Shown piece by piece: positions 1 to 5,722 of a stretch of DNA of 8,283 nucleotides (position 1 is its first letter; each line of letters opens with the position of its first letter). This DNA is from Actinomycetes bacterium. GTDB lineage: Bacteria > Actinomycetota > Acidimicrobiia > Acidimicrobiales > Microtrichaceae. Under the pieces are notes generated by a model. The model was not told where the DNA came from and searched no databases. It saw only the letters and a list, made by a program, of their open reading frames with translations. Location of the stretch: positions 1-8,283 of the forward strand of contig JAFAFN010000102.1 in NCBI GenBank assembly GCA_023423475.1, in the 5' to 3' direction. The translations under genes and the position numbers were made by a program.

Positions 1-340
1 CTCGTCGCTCGCTCGGCTGATCGACTTCCCGGTCGACATGTTGAAGATCGACCAGACGTTCGTGCACGGCCTGTTCACCCGCCACACCGTGCCCGCGGTG
101 AAGGCGATCGTCGACCTGGCCGCGGCGATCGGGGCCCGCTCGTGCGCAGAGGGGATCGAGGACGAGGGGCAGCTGCGCTGCATGGCCGAGCTGGGGGTCG
201 ACCTGCTCAGCGGCTTCCACCTCGGACGCCCGGTCGAGGTGCACCGGCTCGGCGCCACGCTCGAGTGCCCCCGAGCCTCGATGGCCGCGCTCGGCGCCGC
301 TTCCTCGAAATCCTCTCCGTTTTCAGAGTCGTCACACTGA
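1..340 (+). CDS. EAL-domain protein, C-terminal end (partial)
   Basis: This is the end of a cyclic-di-GMP phosphodiesterase-type EAL domain; the gene begins before the window and is read in the frame starting at base 2. The visible part has the two late EAL blocks: FPVDMLKIDQTFV (about bases 29-67), whose LKID lysine is a conserved active-site residue, and AEGIEDEGQL (about 146-175), whose EGIE glutamate is also conserved. They are followed by LGVDLLSGFHLGRPV. The family usually has QG(F/Y) in this last block, with a conserved glutamine, and here it is serine (SGF). The EAL signature itself, and any GGDEF or sensor domain, lie outside the window, so activity cannot be judged. The last 12 residues (SSKSSPFSESSH) are encoded by a repeat motif also found in the adjacent spacer, so the C-terminus looks extended or replaced by repeat sequence. 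The gene converges on the DUF559 gene. Confidence 0.9.
   Translation, partial: SSLARLIDFPVDMLKIDQTFVHGLFTRHTVPAVKAIVDLAAAIGARSCAEGIEDEGQLRCMAELGVDLLSGFHLGRPVEVHRLGATLECPRASMAALGAASSKSSPFSESSH
302..324 (+). repeat. 18-base motif copy 1 (in 3' end of EAL gene)
   Basis: The core GAAATCCTCTCCGTTTTC lies at 307-324, preceded by TCCTC. It matches copy 2 (364-386, same strand) at 19 of 23 bases. It matches the inverted copies at 401-418 and 1530-1547 at 17 of 18 bases each. The last codons of the EAL gene run through it. Confidence 0.75.
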
Positions 341-363
341 ATCCAGAGACGATGTCCGCCACC

Positions 364-386
364 TCCTCGAAATCTGTTCCGTTCTC
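364..386 (+). repeat. 18-base motif copy 2 (degenerate)
   Basis: TCCTCGAAATC followed by TGTTCCGTTCTC. It has the same orientation as copy 1 and differs at four of 23 positions. It pairs with copy 3 as an imperfect inverted repeat. Confidence 0.65.
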
Positions 387-418
387 GAGGCGATCGGTCC
401 GAAAACGGAGAGGATCTC
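369..418. terminator. candidate bidirectional terminator hairpin between convergent genes
   Basis: Repeat copies 2 and 3 face each other and can form a long imperfect stem. Its centre is a perfect TCCGTT/AACGGA block, with mismatches around it and a loop of roughly 14 bases (387-400). It sits between the stop of the + strand EAL gene and the stop of the - strand DUF559 gene, where a two-way terminator would be useful. There is no clear T-tract on either side, so the role is inferred from position and symmetry only. Confidence 0.35.
401..418 (-). repeat. 18-base motif copy 3 (inverted)
   Basis: The + strand reads GAAAACGGAGAGGATCTC; its reverse complement differs from copy 1 at one of 18 positions. 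It lies 15 bases beyond the stop codon of the - strand DUF559 gene. Confidence 0.75.
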
Positions 419-432
419 GGGTCGGACTGGCC

Positions 433-1353
433 TCAGCGACAGCGGGCTCGGCGCATGCCGTCGCGGACCGCTGCGATGAGCTCGGCGGGACGGGCCCACA
501 CCGTGTCGTCGGTGACCTCGACCACGACGAAGCCGGCGGCCTCCAGTGCGGCGATCCTGATGGCGTCTGCCTCCCTGTCGCAGAGCGCGGAGTGGAACTT
601 CTCGCTCTGGACCTCGAGCACGAGCGGCAGCGTCGGGTGTCGGAAGTCGACGCGCCCGATCCATCGGTCGCCGTCACCGCTGTCGACCTGACGGTCCATG
701 GGGATGCCGTGTTCGTCGAGCAGCTCCATCACCCGGCTCTCGAGACCGCTGGCCGGTGGCGTGTAGTCGAGGCCACGAGGCTCGAAGTACGCCCGAAGCC
801 CAGCGGTGCCGTTGCGGCCTCGGCGGCCGAAGTCGGCGAGGAGCGCAGCGATCGACCGGCCCGACAGGAGTCGGTCCGACCAGAGACGGTCGGTCAGCTT
901 GCAGGCCCGCTCGAACGAGCAGATGTCGAAGAGCTGCATCGCCAACAGCTCGGGTCCGACGATCGGAACGCCGTCGAGCACGGTCACCCAGCGCTCGGGC
1001 AGCCGGTCGACCTGGCGCAGCATCGTTCCCTCGGCGGGCTGTCGGGACGACTTCGACGCTCTGACGGTCTGGAACGGCCGTAGCGGGAGGCCCTTGAGAC
1101 CCCAGCACCGACCGGCGGAGGAGTGCGCGAGCCGGGCGTCGCGACCGGAGTCCAGGACCGCAGCGGTCGCGTCCTGCAGGTCGTCGACTGGCGACCCGAT
1201 CCGCCGGAGGACCGTCGAGGTGACCCGCTCCCACTGGCCCGACCGGACCAACCAGTCGATCTGGCCGTAGGTCCAGCCGAGGTCGAGCAGTTGCCACCTG
1301 CTCAGCACGCCGTTCTGCGCCTCTGCGAGCGCCAGGTGGTCGGTCCGTTCCAT
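433..1353 (-). CDS. AbiEi-type winged-helix / DUF559 domain protein
   Basis: A 306-residue protein with the two-part build common in actinobacteria. Residues about 8-52 (LAEAQNGVLSRWQLLDLGWT onward) resemble the N-terminal winged helix of AbiEi-family antitoxins. Residues about 201-300 resemble DUF559, a relative of Vsr and PD-(D/E)XK nucleases: ESRVMELL with E205, D236 in RVDF, E247 in VLEVQ, then KFHS, then ALEAAGFVVVEVTDDTVW. The middle segment GRRGRNGTAGLRAYFEPRG (about 177-194) is also typical of this family. The third catalytic position is EVQ where family members more often have EVD or EVK, so nuclease activity is uncertain. The ATG at 1353 was chosen because the winged helix starts just after it and a weak GGTGGGG lies upstream; an in-frame GTG at 1398 would add 15 residues. 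No AbiEii toxin gene is adjacent, so a toxin-antitoxin role is not supported. Inverted copies of a short repeat lie on both sides. Confidence 0.85.
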   Translation of the reverse strand: MERTDHLALAEAQNGVLSRWQLLDLGWTYGQIDWLVRSGQWERVTSTVLRRIGSPVDDLQDATAAVLDSGRDARLAHSSAGRCWGLKGLPLRPFQTVRASKSSRQPAEGTMLRQVDRLPERWVTVLDGVPIVGPELLAMQLFDICSFERACKLTDRLWSDRLLSGRSIAALLADFGRRGRNGTAGLRAYFEPRGLDYTPPASGLESRVMELLDEHGIPMDRQVDSGDGDRWIGRVDFRHPTLPLVLEVQSEKFHSALCDREADAIRIAALEAAGFVVVEVTDDTVWARPAELIAAVRDGMRRARCR

Positions 1354-1449
1354 CGCCCCACCGTGGTCGGCCCGTCCGTCGCCGTCACCGGGCTGCACGA
1401 CCCGGTCGCCCGATCACTCGGCCGGTCCGTCACTCGAAATGACAACTGC

Positions 1450-1521
1450 TGTCGAGGTGGTGAGTCGAACGATGAGGAGGATGTCGGTGCGGCGGCCGCA
1501 AGGGTCACCGTTGTCGAGGTG
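1450..1521 (+). repeat. direct repeat pair TGTCGAGGTG
   Basis: TGTCGAGGTG occurs at 1450-1459 and again at 1512-1521, 62 bases apart. Similar context follows both copies (GTGAGTC after the first, ACCAGAC after the second). The pair lies in the divergent promoter region and could be regulator half-sites or part of the repeat family; the sequence cannot decide. Confidence 0.45.
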
Positions 1522-1524
1522 ACC
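1503..1524. promoter_or_regulatory. perfect 7-base inverted repeat, candidate operator or hairpin
   Basis: GGTCACC (1503-1509) and GGTGACC (1518-1524) are perfect reverse complements separated by 8 bases. The site lies in the divergent spacer just before repeat copy 4, about 85 bases before the moxR-like start. It could be an operator for a dimeric regulator or a short RNA hairpin. No regulator gene is next to it. Confidence 0.35.
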
Positions 1525-1529
1525 AGACT

Positions 1530-1547
1530 GAAAACGGAGGGGATTTC
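1530..1547 (-). repeat. 18-base motif copy 4 (inverted, upstream of DUF559 gene)
   Basis: The + strand reads GAAAACGGAGGGGATTTC; its reverse complement matches copy 1 at 17 of 18 bases. The similarity continues inward: CAG then GTCAC after a four-base gap occurs in both. Copies 1 and 4 therefore bracket about 1.2 kb holding the DUF559 gene as imperfect terminal-type inverted repeats. Confidence 0.7.
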
Positions 1548-1594
1548 GCAGGTGGGCGAAGCCCCGCGCTCGTCGCTCCGCGCGGTCCGTGCGG

Positions 1595-1600
1595 CAAGAT
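1595..1600 (+). promoter_or_regulatory. possible -10 element for a leaderless moxR-like transcript
   Basis: CAAGAT lies 8 bases before the ATG at 1609, and no Shine-Dalgarno sequence is visible before that ATG. Many actinobacterial genes are leaderless, with the -10 element at this distance. The match to TATAAT is only partial (A2, A5 and T6), and no good -35 is seen. Confidence 0.25.
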
Positions 1601-1608
1601 GGCGGTCC

Positions 1609-2541
1609 ATGACCTCGCCTCAGGACGTCGCCGCAGCGCTCCGGACCGCCGTCACCACCACGGTGCGCGGCAAGCCCCACGCCGTCGACCTGGCCCTGTC
1701 GACCCTGCTCGGCGGCGGACACCTGCTCGTCGAGGACCTGCCCGGCACCGGCAAGACCCTGCTCGCCAAGAGCATCGCCGCGGCGTGCGGTGGCTCGTTC
1801 GGTCGAGTGCAGTGCACGCCCGACCTGCTGCCGACCGACATCACCGGCACCTCGGTGTTCCGACCCGACACCGGTGAGTGGCAGTTCCGTGCGGGCCCGG
1901 TGTTCGCCAACGTCGTGCTGGTCGACGAGGTCAACCGCGCCTCGCCGCGGACCCAGGCCGCGCTGCTGGAGCCGATGGAGGAGCACCAGGTCACCGTCGA
2001 CGGTTCGACGTGGCCGCTGCCCGAACCGTTCTTCTGCATCGCCACCCAGAACCCGTTCGGCCAGATCGGCACCTTCCCGCTGCCGGAGAGCCAGCTCGAC
2101 CGGTTCGCCCTGGCGATCTCGCTCGGACTGCCCGATCGCGATGCCGAGCGTGAGATCGTCACCGGCGCTGGCGGCATCGACGCGCTGCCGTCGCTCCATG
2201 CGGTGACCGAACCCGGGGCGGTCGCCGCCGCGATCAAGGCGACGGCGGCGACGCACTGCGACCCGAAGGTCATCGACTACGTGCTCGACCTGACCGACTC
2301 GACGCGGACCGATCCGCGACTCAGCCAAGGGGCGTCGCCCAGGGCGTCGACCGCCCTGGTGCACCTGGCACGGGGCCACGCCGTGGTGTCGGGCCGCGAC
2401 TACGTCACCCCGGACGACGTGCAGGCGGTGTTCGTCGGCGCCTACGCGCACCGGGTGATGGTGGCGGGTCGGATCGACACGACCGCGGCCCGAGAGGTGC
2501 TCGCATGGCTCCTCACCCAGGTCGCCGTCCCTCGACCGTGA
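1609..2541 (+). CDS. MoxR-family AAA+ ATPase
   Basis: A 310-residue cytoplasmic AAA+ ATPase of the MoxR type, the usual length for the family. Landmarks in order: Walker A PGTGKT (residues 45-50), LPTDITG (74-80), Walker B VLVDEVNR (103-110), sensor 1 ATQNP (145-149), PESQLDRF (159-166) and the sensor 2 motif GASPRA (241-246). MoxR ATPases act as chaperones that mature or insert partner proteins, often ones carrying DUF58 or von Willebrand-like domains. The DUF58 gene overlaps its 3' end, and a transglutaminase gene overlaps the next one, so the three are almost certainly one operon. The ATG at 1609 is the natural start because the alignable N-terminus (SPQDVAAALRTAV) follows at once. An open frame upstream reaches 1123, but it lies antisense to the DUF559 gene and is not coding. 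Confidence 0.95.
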   Translation: MTSPQDVAAALRTAVTTTVRGKPHAVDLALSTLLGGGHLLVEDLPGTGKTLLAKSIAAACGGSFGRVQCTPDLLPTDITGTSVFRPDTGEWQFRAGPVFANVVLVDEVNRASPRTQAALLEPMEEHQVTVDGSTWPLPEPFFCIATQNPFGQIGTFPLPESQLDRFALAISLGLPDRDAEREIVTGAGGIDALPSLHAVTEPGAVAAAIKATAATHCDPKVIDYVLDLTDSTRTDPRLSQGASPRASTALVHLARGHAVVSGRDYVTPDDVQAVFVGAYAHRVMVAGRIDTTAAREVLAWLLTQVAVPRP

Positions 2542-3557
2542 CCACCCGAGGGGTCGGCCCACGGACCGACCGAGACCGCACGAAGCTGCGTCCGACGGTC
2601 TTCGGGCTCGCAGTCGCCGTGGTGCTCCTGATCGCCGGCGTCCTGCGGCCGTCGGTCGCCGATCCATCGGTCACCGGGCTCGTCTGGGCGGGGCTGCTCG
2701 GCGCGCTGCTGCTCGGCATCGTCTGGCCGATGATCGCAGTACGACTGATCAAGGTGCGCATCGTCGCGGCACCACAGGACCTCGTCGTCGGTCAGCTCTC
2801 GTCGCTCGAGCTCGAGCTGTCGACCCGGGCGTCGGGGCTGGCCATCGGCTGCACAGGTTCTGGCACCTCGGTGATCGACGTCGTCTCGCCCGGCGTCGTG
2901 CGCATCCCGCTGACGATCGCCACACGGGGGGCCTACCGCTGGATCCGCATCGACGTCGGGTCCGACGCGCCGTTCGGGATCATGTTCGCCAACCGCACCC
3001 GACTGGTCGCACTGCGGCGACAGCTGCTCGTCGGGCCGGTCTCGGCGAGTGAGCGCATCGCCGCCCGAGAGCTGGCCGGTGACCTGCAGGACCCGTCGCC
3101 GAGCGGTCACGGTTCGAGCGGTGAGGCGGTCCGATCGGTGCGCCCCTACGTGACGGGCGACCCGTCGCACCTGGTGCACTGGCCGTCCACTGCACGGGTC
3201 GGATCGCTCGTCGTGCGTGAGCTCGAACCTCCCGCGACCCGTGGCCTCGCGATCGTCGTCGACCTCACCCCGCTCGCGTCGGGTGGGGACACCGCGGTGC
3301 CCGATCAGGAGGTCGAGCGGGCTGCGTCGAGGGCCGCCGGCATCGCCGAGGCCGCGCTCGACGAGGGAGCACGCGTGCTGTTGAGCACCGTCGAGGGCTC
3401 CGGTCCGGTGCTGGCCGAGGTCGCCGACCTGCTCGACGTCCGCCGGCGCCTGGCGCTCGCCGTCGCCGGCGCACCATCGGCTGCGCCCGAGGACTGGCCG
3501 AGTGTCCGCATCGCGGTTGCTCCATCGGCCGGCGTCGGCGAGGAGGCACCGCGGTGA
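2505..3557 (+). CDS. DUF58 domain-containing membrane protein
   Basis: A 350-residue protein. Two hydrophobic segments near the N-terminus (about 31-48 and 55-80) anchor it in the membrane. The DUF58 signature is at about 209-240: SVRPYVTGDPSHLVHW followed by STARVGSLVVRELEPP, the family's REY-x-GD-x-IHW-x-AR-LxVRE pattern. GLAIVVDLTP (247-256) resembles the first strand of a von Willebrand-type fold, which often follows DUF58. The partner is likely the MoxR ATPase encoded just upstream; this is a family association, not something the sequence proves. The ATG at 2505 has a good GAGG 7 bases upstream and overlaps the ATPase gene by 37 bases. An alternative GTG at 2538 overlaps its TGA by 4 bases (GTGA), a style used twice more in this window, and would remove 11 residues. 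The domain assignment does not depend on the start. Confidence 0.92.
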   Translation: MAPHPGRRPSTVTTRGVGPRTDRDRTKLRPTVFGLAVAVVLLIAGVLRPSVADPSVTGLVWAGLLGALLLGIVWPMIAVRLIKVRIVAAPQDLVVGQLSSLELELSTRASGLAIGCTGSGTSVIDVVSPGVVRIPLTIATRGAYRWIRIDVGSDAPFGIMFANRTRLVALRRQLLVGPVSASERIAARELAGDLQDPSPSGHGSSGEAVRSVRPYVTGDPSHLVHWPSTARVGSLVVRELEPPATRGLAIVVDLTPLASGGDTAVPDQEVERAASRAAGIAEAALDEGARVLLSTVEGSGPVLAEVADLLDVRRRLALAVAGAPSAAPEDWPSVRIAVAPSAGVGEEAPR

Positions 3558-5395
3558 GCGCCTCCGCGGATCGCTCGACGATCTCGAACCAACGCGCCTG
3601 GCTGCTCACGGCGCTCGTCGCCGCGCAGCTCTGGGCGGCGCTGTCGTCGCTGCCGACCAGCGGCGATGGCCGCCGGTTCGCCGCCGAGGCCGCGGCGCTG
3701 TGCGCGGTGCTCGCGATGTTCGGGCTGCGGTCCGTGCCGATCCGCTGGATCGTGCGCGGCCTGTCGCTGCTCAGCGGGATGCTGCTCGCCCGTTTCGGTG
3801 AGTTCGGAGTGCTGGGCGGCATCGGCGGGTCGTGGCGGGTGCTGGTCTGGCTCGGTGCGACCGCCGCGGCGCTGGCGCTCGCACCGTCGAGTCGTGCGGT
3901 GCCGGGTCGCGACCCAGGGGTCGTCATCCGCGCCGAGGACCTGCCGGCCTCGGCGATCCTCGATGACCAGCCGAACGCCCGCGACGGCTCGGCTCGACGC
4001 GAGCCCTACACCGCGCCCCAGCGCCGGGGTGGTGTCCCCGTCGCGCTCGTCGTGGCGGCGATCGCGTTGATCGGCGCGTCGTCGTTGCTGATCGGACCCA
4101 GGGTGTCGAACTCGTTCCCGGTCGGGTCGAAGGTCGGCGACGTCGTCGACCTCGGCGCGAACCGCGGGGACAACGCACTCGTCGCGACCGACACCCTCGA
4201 CATGACCACACGACCGCGGCTCTCCGACGAGGTCGTGATGACCGTGCGGTCCCAGCTCGCCTCGTTCTGGCGCACCGAGACCTTCGACCAGTGGGATGGT
4301 TCCACGTGGTCGCGCAGCGGCGGGCTGTCGGGCTCGTACCTGGACGACGGCGTCGTGGTGCCCTCGCCCGAGGACCTCGCGGCGCTCGACGGCGAGGACT
4401 CGACCCAGGAGTTCCGCATCGAGATCGGCTTCGCCACGGCGGTGCCGTCCGCGCCCTCGCCCGTCGAGGTCGACAGCGACCAGGAGCTCGCCCAGCGCCC
4501 CGACGGCACGCTCGTCTCGCCCGCCCGGCCCCTGAGTCGCGGGACGACCTACATCGTGACGAGTCGCCAGCTGCCGGTGACCCCGGAGCTGCTGAGATCG
4601 ACCGACGCCGACGACGTGCCCGAGGGGATCCGCGACGCCTACGCGGCCCCGCCGGTCGCCACCGGTCGCACCGTCGAGCTCGTCGAGTCGTTGACGGCCG
4701 GGATCGACAACGACTTCGACAAGGTGCGGGCCTTCGAGCAGTGGATGGACGACAACACCGAGTACTCCCTCGACGCGCCGCTGTCCCCGAAGGGCGTCGA
4801 CGTCGTCGACCACTTCCTCTTCGACAGCCAGCTGGGCTGGTGCGAGCAGATCGCGAGCTCGTTGGTGGTGATGGCGCGCATCGCCGGGGTGCCGGCCCGT
4901 CTCGCGACCGGCTTCGCCCCGGGGGAGTGGGACGCGGTCGGCGGACGGTTCGTGGTGCGTGAACGAGAGGCGCACGCGTGGGCCGAGGTCTGGTTCCCGG
5001 AGTTCGGATGGGTCACCTTCGACCCGACCGCGCAGGTGCCACTCGCCGGGACCGAGGAGGCGACCGCCGGCGCGACCGCGGTCGACTGGCGCGAGCTCGC
5101 CGGCGCCGCGCTGCTGGTCGTGGGCATCGTCTCGCTCGCGGCGGGACCGGTGCGGCGCTTCGTCGAGCGGCGAGGGGATCGGATCCGGGCGAAGCGACGC
5201 CAGCGTCGGCTGGTGCGCGAGCGCTGGGACGTGGCCGAGGAGGTGCGCATCGAGGAGCTCGGACGAGATGCGGGCCGTGAGCGCGCGCCGCACGAGACCG
5301 TGGCCGCGTACGCCGGGGCGGTGGCGGAGCTCACGGGCGACGCCGAGGTCGCCGAACGTGGTCGCGCCGTCGACGCCCACCGCTACCGCGACTGA
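3554..5395 (+). CDS. TgpA-like membrane transglutaminase
   Basis: A 613-residue membrane protein. Hydrophobic segments at about 14-32, 46-60, 63-80, 93-112 and 161-181 form an N-terminal TgpA/DUF3488-like region. An extracytoplasmic transglutaminase core follows, with a complete triad: C430 in LGWCEQIA, H474 in REAHAWAEVWFP and D490 in WVTFDPT. A last membrane segment (about 514-531) leads into a basic cytoplasmic tail ending in APHETVAAYAGAVAEL, reminiscent of DUF4129. Members of this family are thought to act on proteins or peptides at the envelope; the substrate is unknown. The GTG start at 3554 overlaps the DUF58 stop as GTGA and has a perfect AGGAGG at 3541-3546, so translation is well supported and coupled. 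With the ATPase and DUF58 genes it forms the common MoxR-DUF58-transglutaminase operon. The N-terminal region seems slightly shorter than the six-helix TgpA prototype. Confidence 0.93.
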   Translation: MSASADRSTISNQRAWLLTALVAAQLWAALSSLPTSGDGRRFAAEAAALCAVLAMFGLRSVPIRWIVRGLSLLSGMLLARFGEFGVLGGIGGSWRVLVWLGATAAALALAPSSRAVPGRDPGVVIRAEDLPASAILDDQPNARDGSARREPYTAPQRRGGVPVALVVAAIALIGASSLLIGPRVSNSFPVGSKVGDVVDLGANRGDNALVATDTLDMTTRPRLSDEVVMTVRSQLASFWRTETFDQWDGSTWSRSGGLSGSYLDDGVVVPSPEDLAALDGEDSTQEFRIEIGFATAVPSAPSPVEVDSDQELAQRPDGTLVSPARPLSRGTTYIVTSRQLPVTPELLRSTDADDVPEGIRDAYAAPPVATGRTVELVESLTAGIDNDFDKVRAFEQWMDDNTEYSLDAPLSPKGVDVVDHFLFDSQLGWCEQIASSLVVMARIAGVPARLATGFAPGEWDAVGGRFVVREREAHAWAEVWFPEFGWVTFDPTAQVPLAGTEEATAGATAVDWRELAGAALLVVGIVSLAAGPVRRFVERRGDRIRAKRRQRRLVRERWDVAEEVRIEELGRDAGRERAPHETVAAYAGAVAELTGDAEVAERGRAVDAHRYRD

Positions 5396-5415
5396 CCGCT
5401 CCACCACCTGCCCGT

Positions 5416-5479
5416 ACCGTCCCGAAAAATGGGACGCTTGACCAGGAGTCACTGAGAACGTCCCGTTTTTCGGGACGGT
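5416..5479. repeat. composite palindrome: 21-base arms, each itself a hairpin
   Basis: The left arm (5416-5436) and right arm (5459-5479) are reverse complements at 20 of 21 positions, separated by 22 bases (5437-5458). Each arm is also a hairpin by itself: CGTCCC and GGGACG flank a 7-base A-rich loop on the left and a T-rich loop on the right. It lies 21 bases after the transglutaminase stop, so it may end that operon's transcript. The nested design also resembles REP/BIME-type intergenic repeats. Only one copy is in the window. Confidence 0.7.
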
Positions 5480-5502
5480 CGGTGTCGTGGTGGTGGGAAG
5501 TC

Positions 5503-5530
5503 TCGACCCGGCCGGGCCGAAGAATATTCA
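5503..5530 (+). promoter_or_regulatory. candidate pilin-operon promoter with two palindromes
   Basis: CCCGGCCGGG (5507-5516) is a perfect 10-base palindrome, and GAATATTC (5522-5529) is a perfect 8-base palindrome. The second is an unusually AT-rich spot in a GC-rich spacer. A weak promoter can be read as TCGACC (5503-5508), a 16-base spacer and TATTCA (5525-5530), which would start transcription near 5537. Matches to consensus are partial and the boxes overlap the palindromes, so this is tentative. Confidence 0.25.
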
Positions 5531-5534
5531 ATCT

Positions 5535-5647
5535 GCAAACACCCGTTGACCGTCTCGCGGGGGTGCGGAAGACTCGACAACGCGACCGGCGGGTGCGCGA
5601 GTCCAGTTACCGAAACCCCTTTTCGTCCGGTCGATGGGGCACCGACC
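5535..5647 (+). ncRNA. possible structured 5' leader of the pilin operon
   Basis: Several pairings are possible. CACCC (5540-5544) can pair with GGGTG (5561-5565). GACTCG (5571-5576) can pair with CGAGTC (5598-5603), with CGC/GCG stacked inside (5581-5583 and 5595-5597). GGTCG (5629-5633) can pair with CGACC (5643-5647). The strand CGCGAG (5596-5601) can instead pair with CTCGCG (5554-5559), so two folds compete. GCAAAC (5535-5540) and GTTACCGAA (5606-5614) sit about 80 bases apart, loosely like the ends of a cyclic-di-GMP-I riboswitch core. The GNRA tetraloop hairpin and GGCAAACC of that class are not intact. No known class is assigned. Confidence 0.2.
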
Positions 5648-5722
5648 AGACAGTTCCCACCGCCCAACTCGGCGGAGTCGCTCCGCCCGCAGCAACCACT
5701 CGACTCGGAGGGAGACGAGGAC

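Larger units (their letters stand above)
1354..1608. other. divergent intergenic region between DUF559 and moxR-like genes
   Basis: No gene is supported here. The spacer must hold the promoters of both divergent genes. It contains a 10-base direct repeat, a perfect 7-base inverted repeat and repeat copy 4. No convincing -35/-10 pair was found for the - strand gene. Reading frames extend through the spacer on both strands, but they lack family similarity and look like GC-driven artefacts. Confidence 0.6.
5396..5722. other. 327-base intergenic region with palindromes and structured leader
   Basis: No gene is supported on either strand. The first part (5401-5497) holds the composite inverted repeat, with CCACCAC (5401-5407) and GTGGTGG (5487-5493) as outer flanks. 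The middle (5503-5530) holds two short palindromes and a possible promoter. The last part (about 5535-5647) can form several RNA hairpins before the pilin start. A reading frame from a TTG at 5546 runs into the pilin gene, but its first 59 residues are unlike any leader peptide. Confidence 0.6.

Noticed and set aside
142..1083. A 313-codon + strand frame crossing the EAL gene end and running opposite the DUF559 gene.
   Set aside because: It overlaps two better supported genes in other frames and crosses the repeat region; no domain is seen.
433..1353. A type IV toxin-antitoxin (AbiE) locus.
   Set aside because: Only an AbiEi-like winged helix is present, fused to DUF559; no AbiEii nucleotidyltransferase toxin gene adjoins it.
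302..1547. The four motif copies as a CRISPR array.
   Set aside because: Copies are degenerate, lie in both orientations with irregular spacing, and no cas gene is present.
302..1556. An insertion sequence defined by copies 1 and 4.
   Set aside because: No transposase is encoded between them, no target-site duplication is evident, and extra internal copies do not fit a simple IS. It is kept only as a possible non-standard cassette.
1414..2667. A 417-codon open frame on the - strand opposite the MoxR-family ATPase gene.
   Set aside because: It is an antisense shadow of a gene with all AAA+ motifs, and its composition is repetitive and Arg-rich.
3305..5452. A 715-codon open frame on the - strand across the DUF58 3' end and the transglutaminase gene.
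   Set aside because: It is antisense to two genes with clear domains and catalytic motifs, has a low-complexity Arg/Gly/Asp-rich translation, and is expected by chance in GC-rich codon-biased DNA.
5546..5574. TTGACC plus AAGACT as a 17-base-spaced promoter for the pilin genes.
   Set aside because: The -35 match is good but the -10 is poor (3 of 6) and lies within the predicted paired region; the AT-rich site at 5522-5530 is a better, though still weak, candidate.
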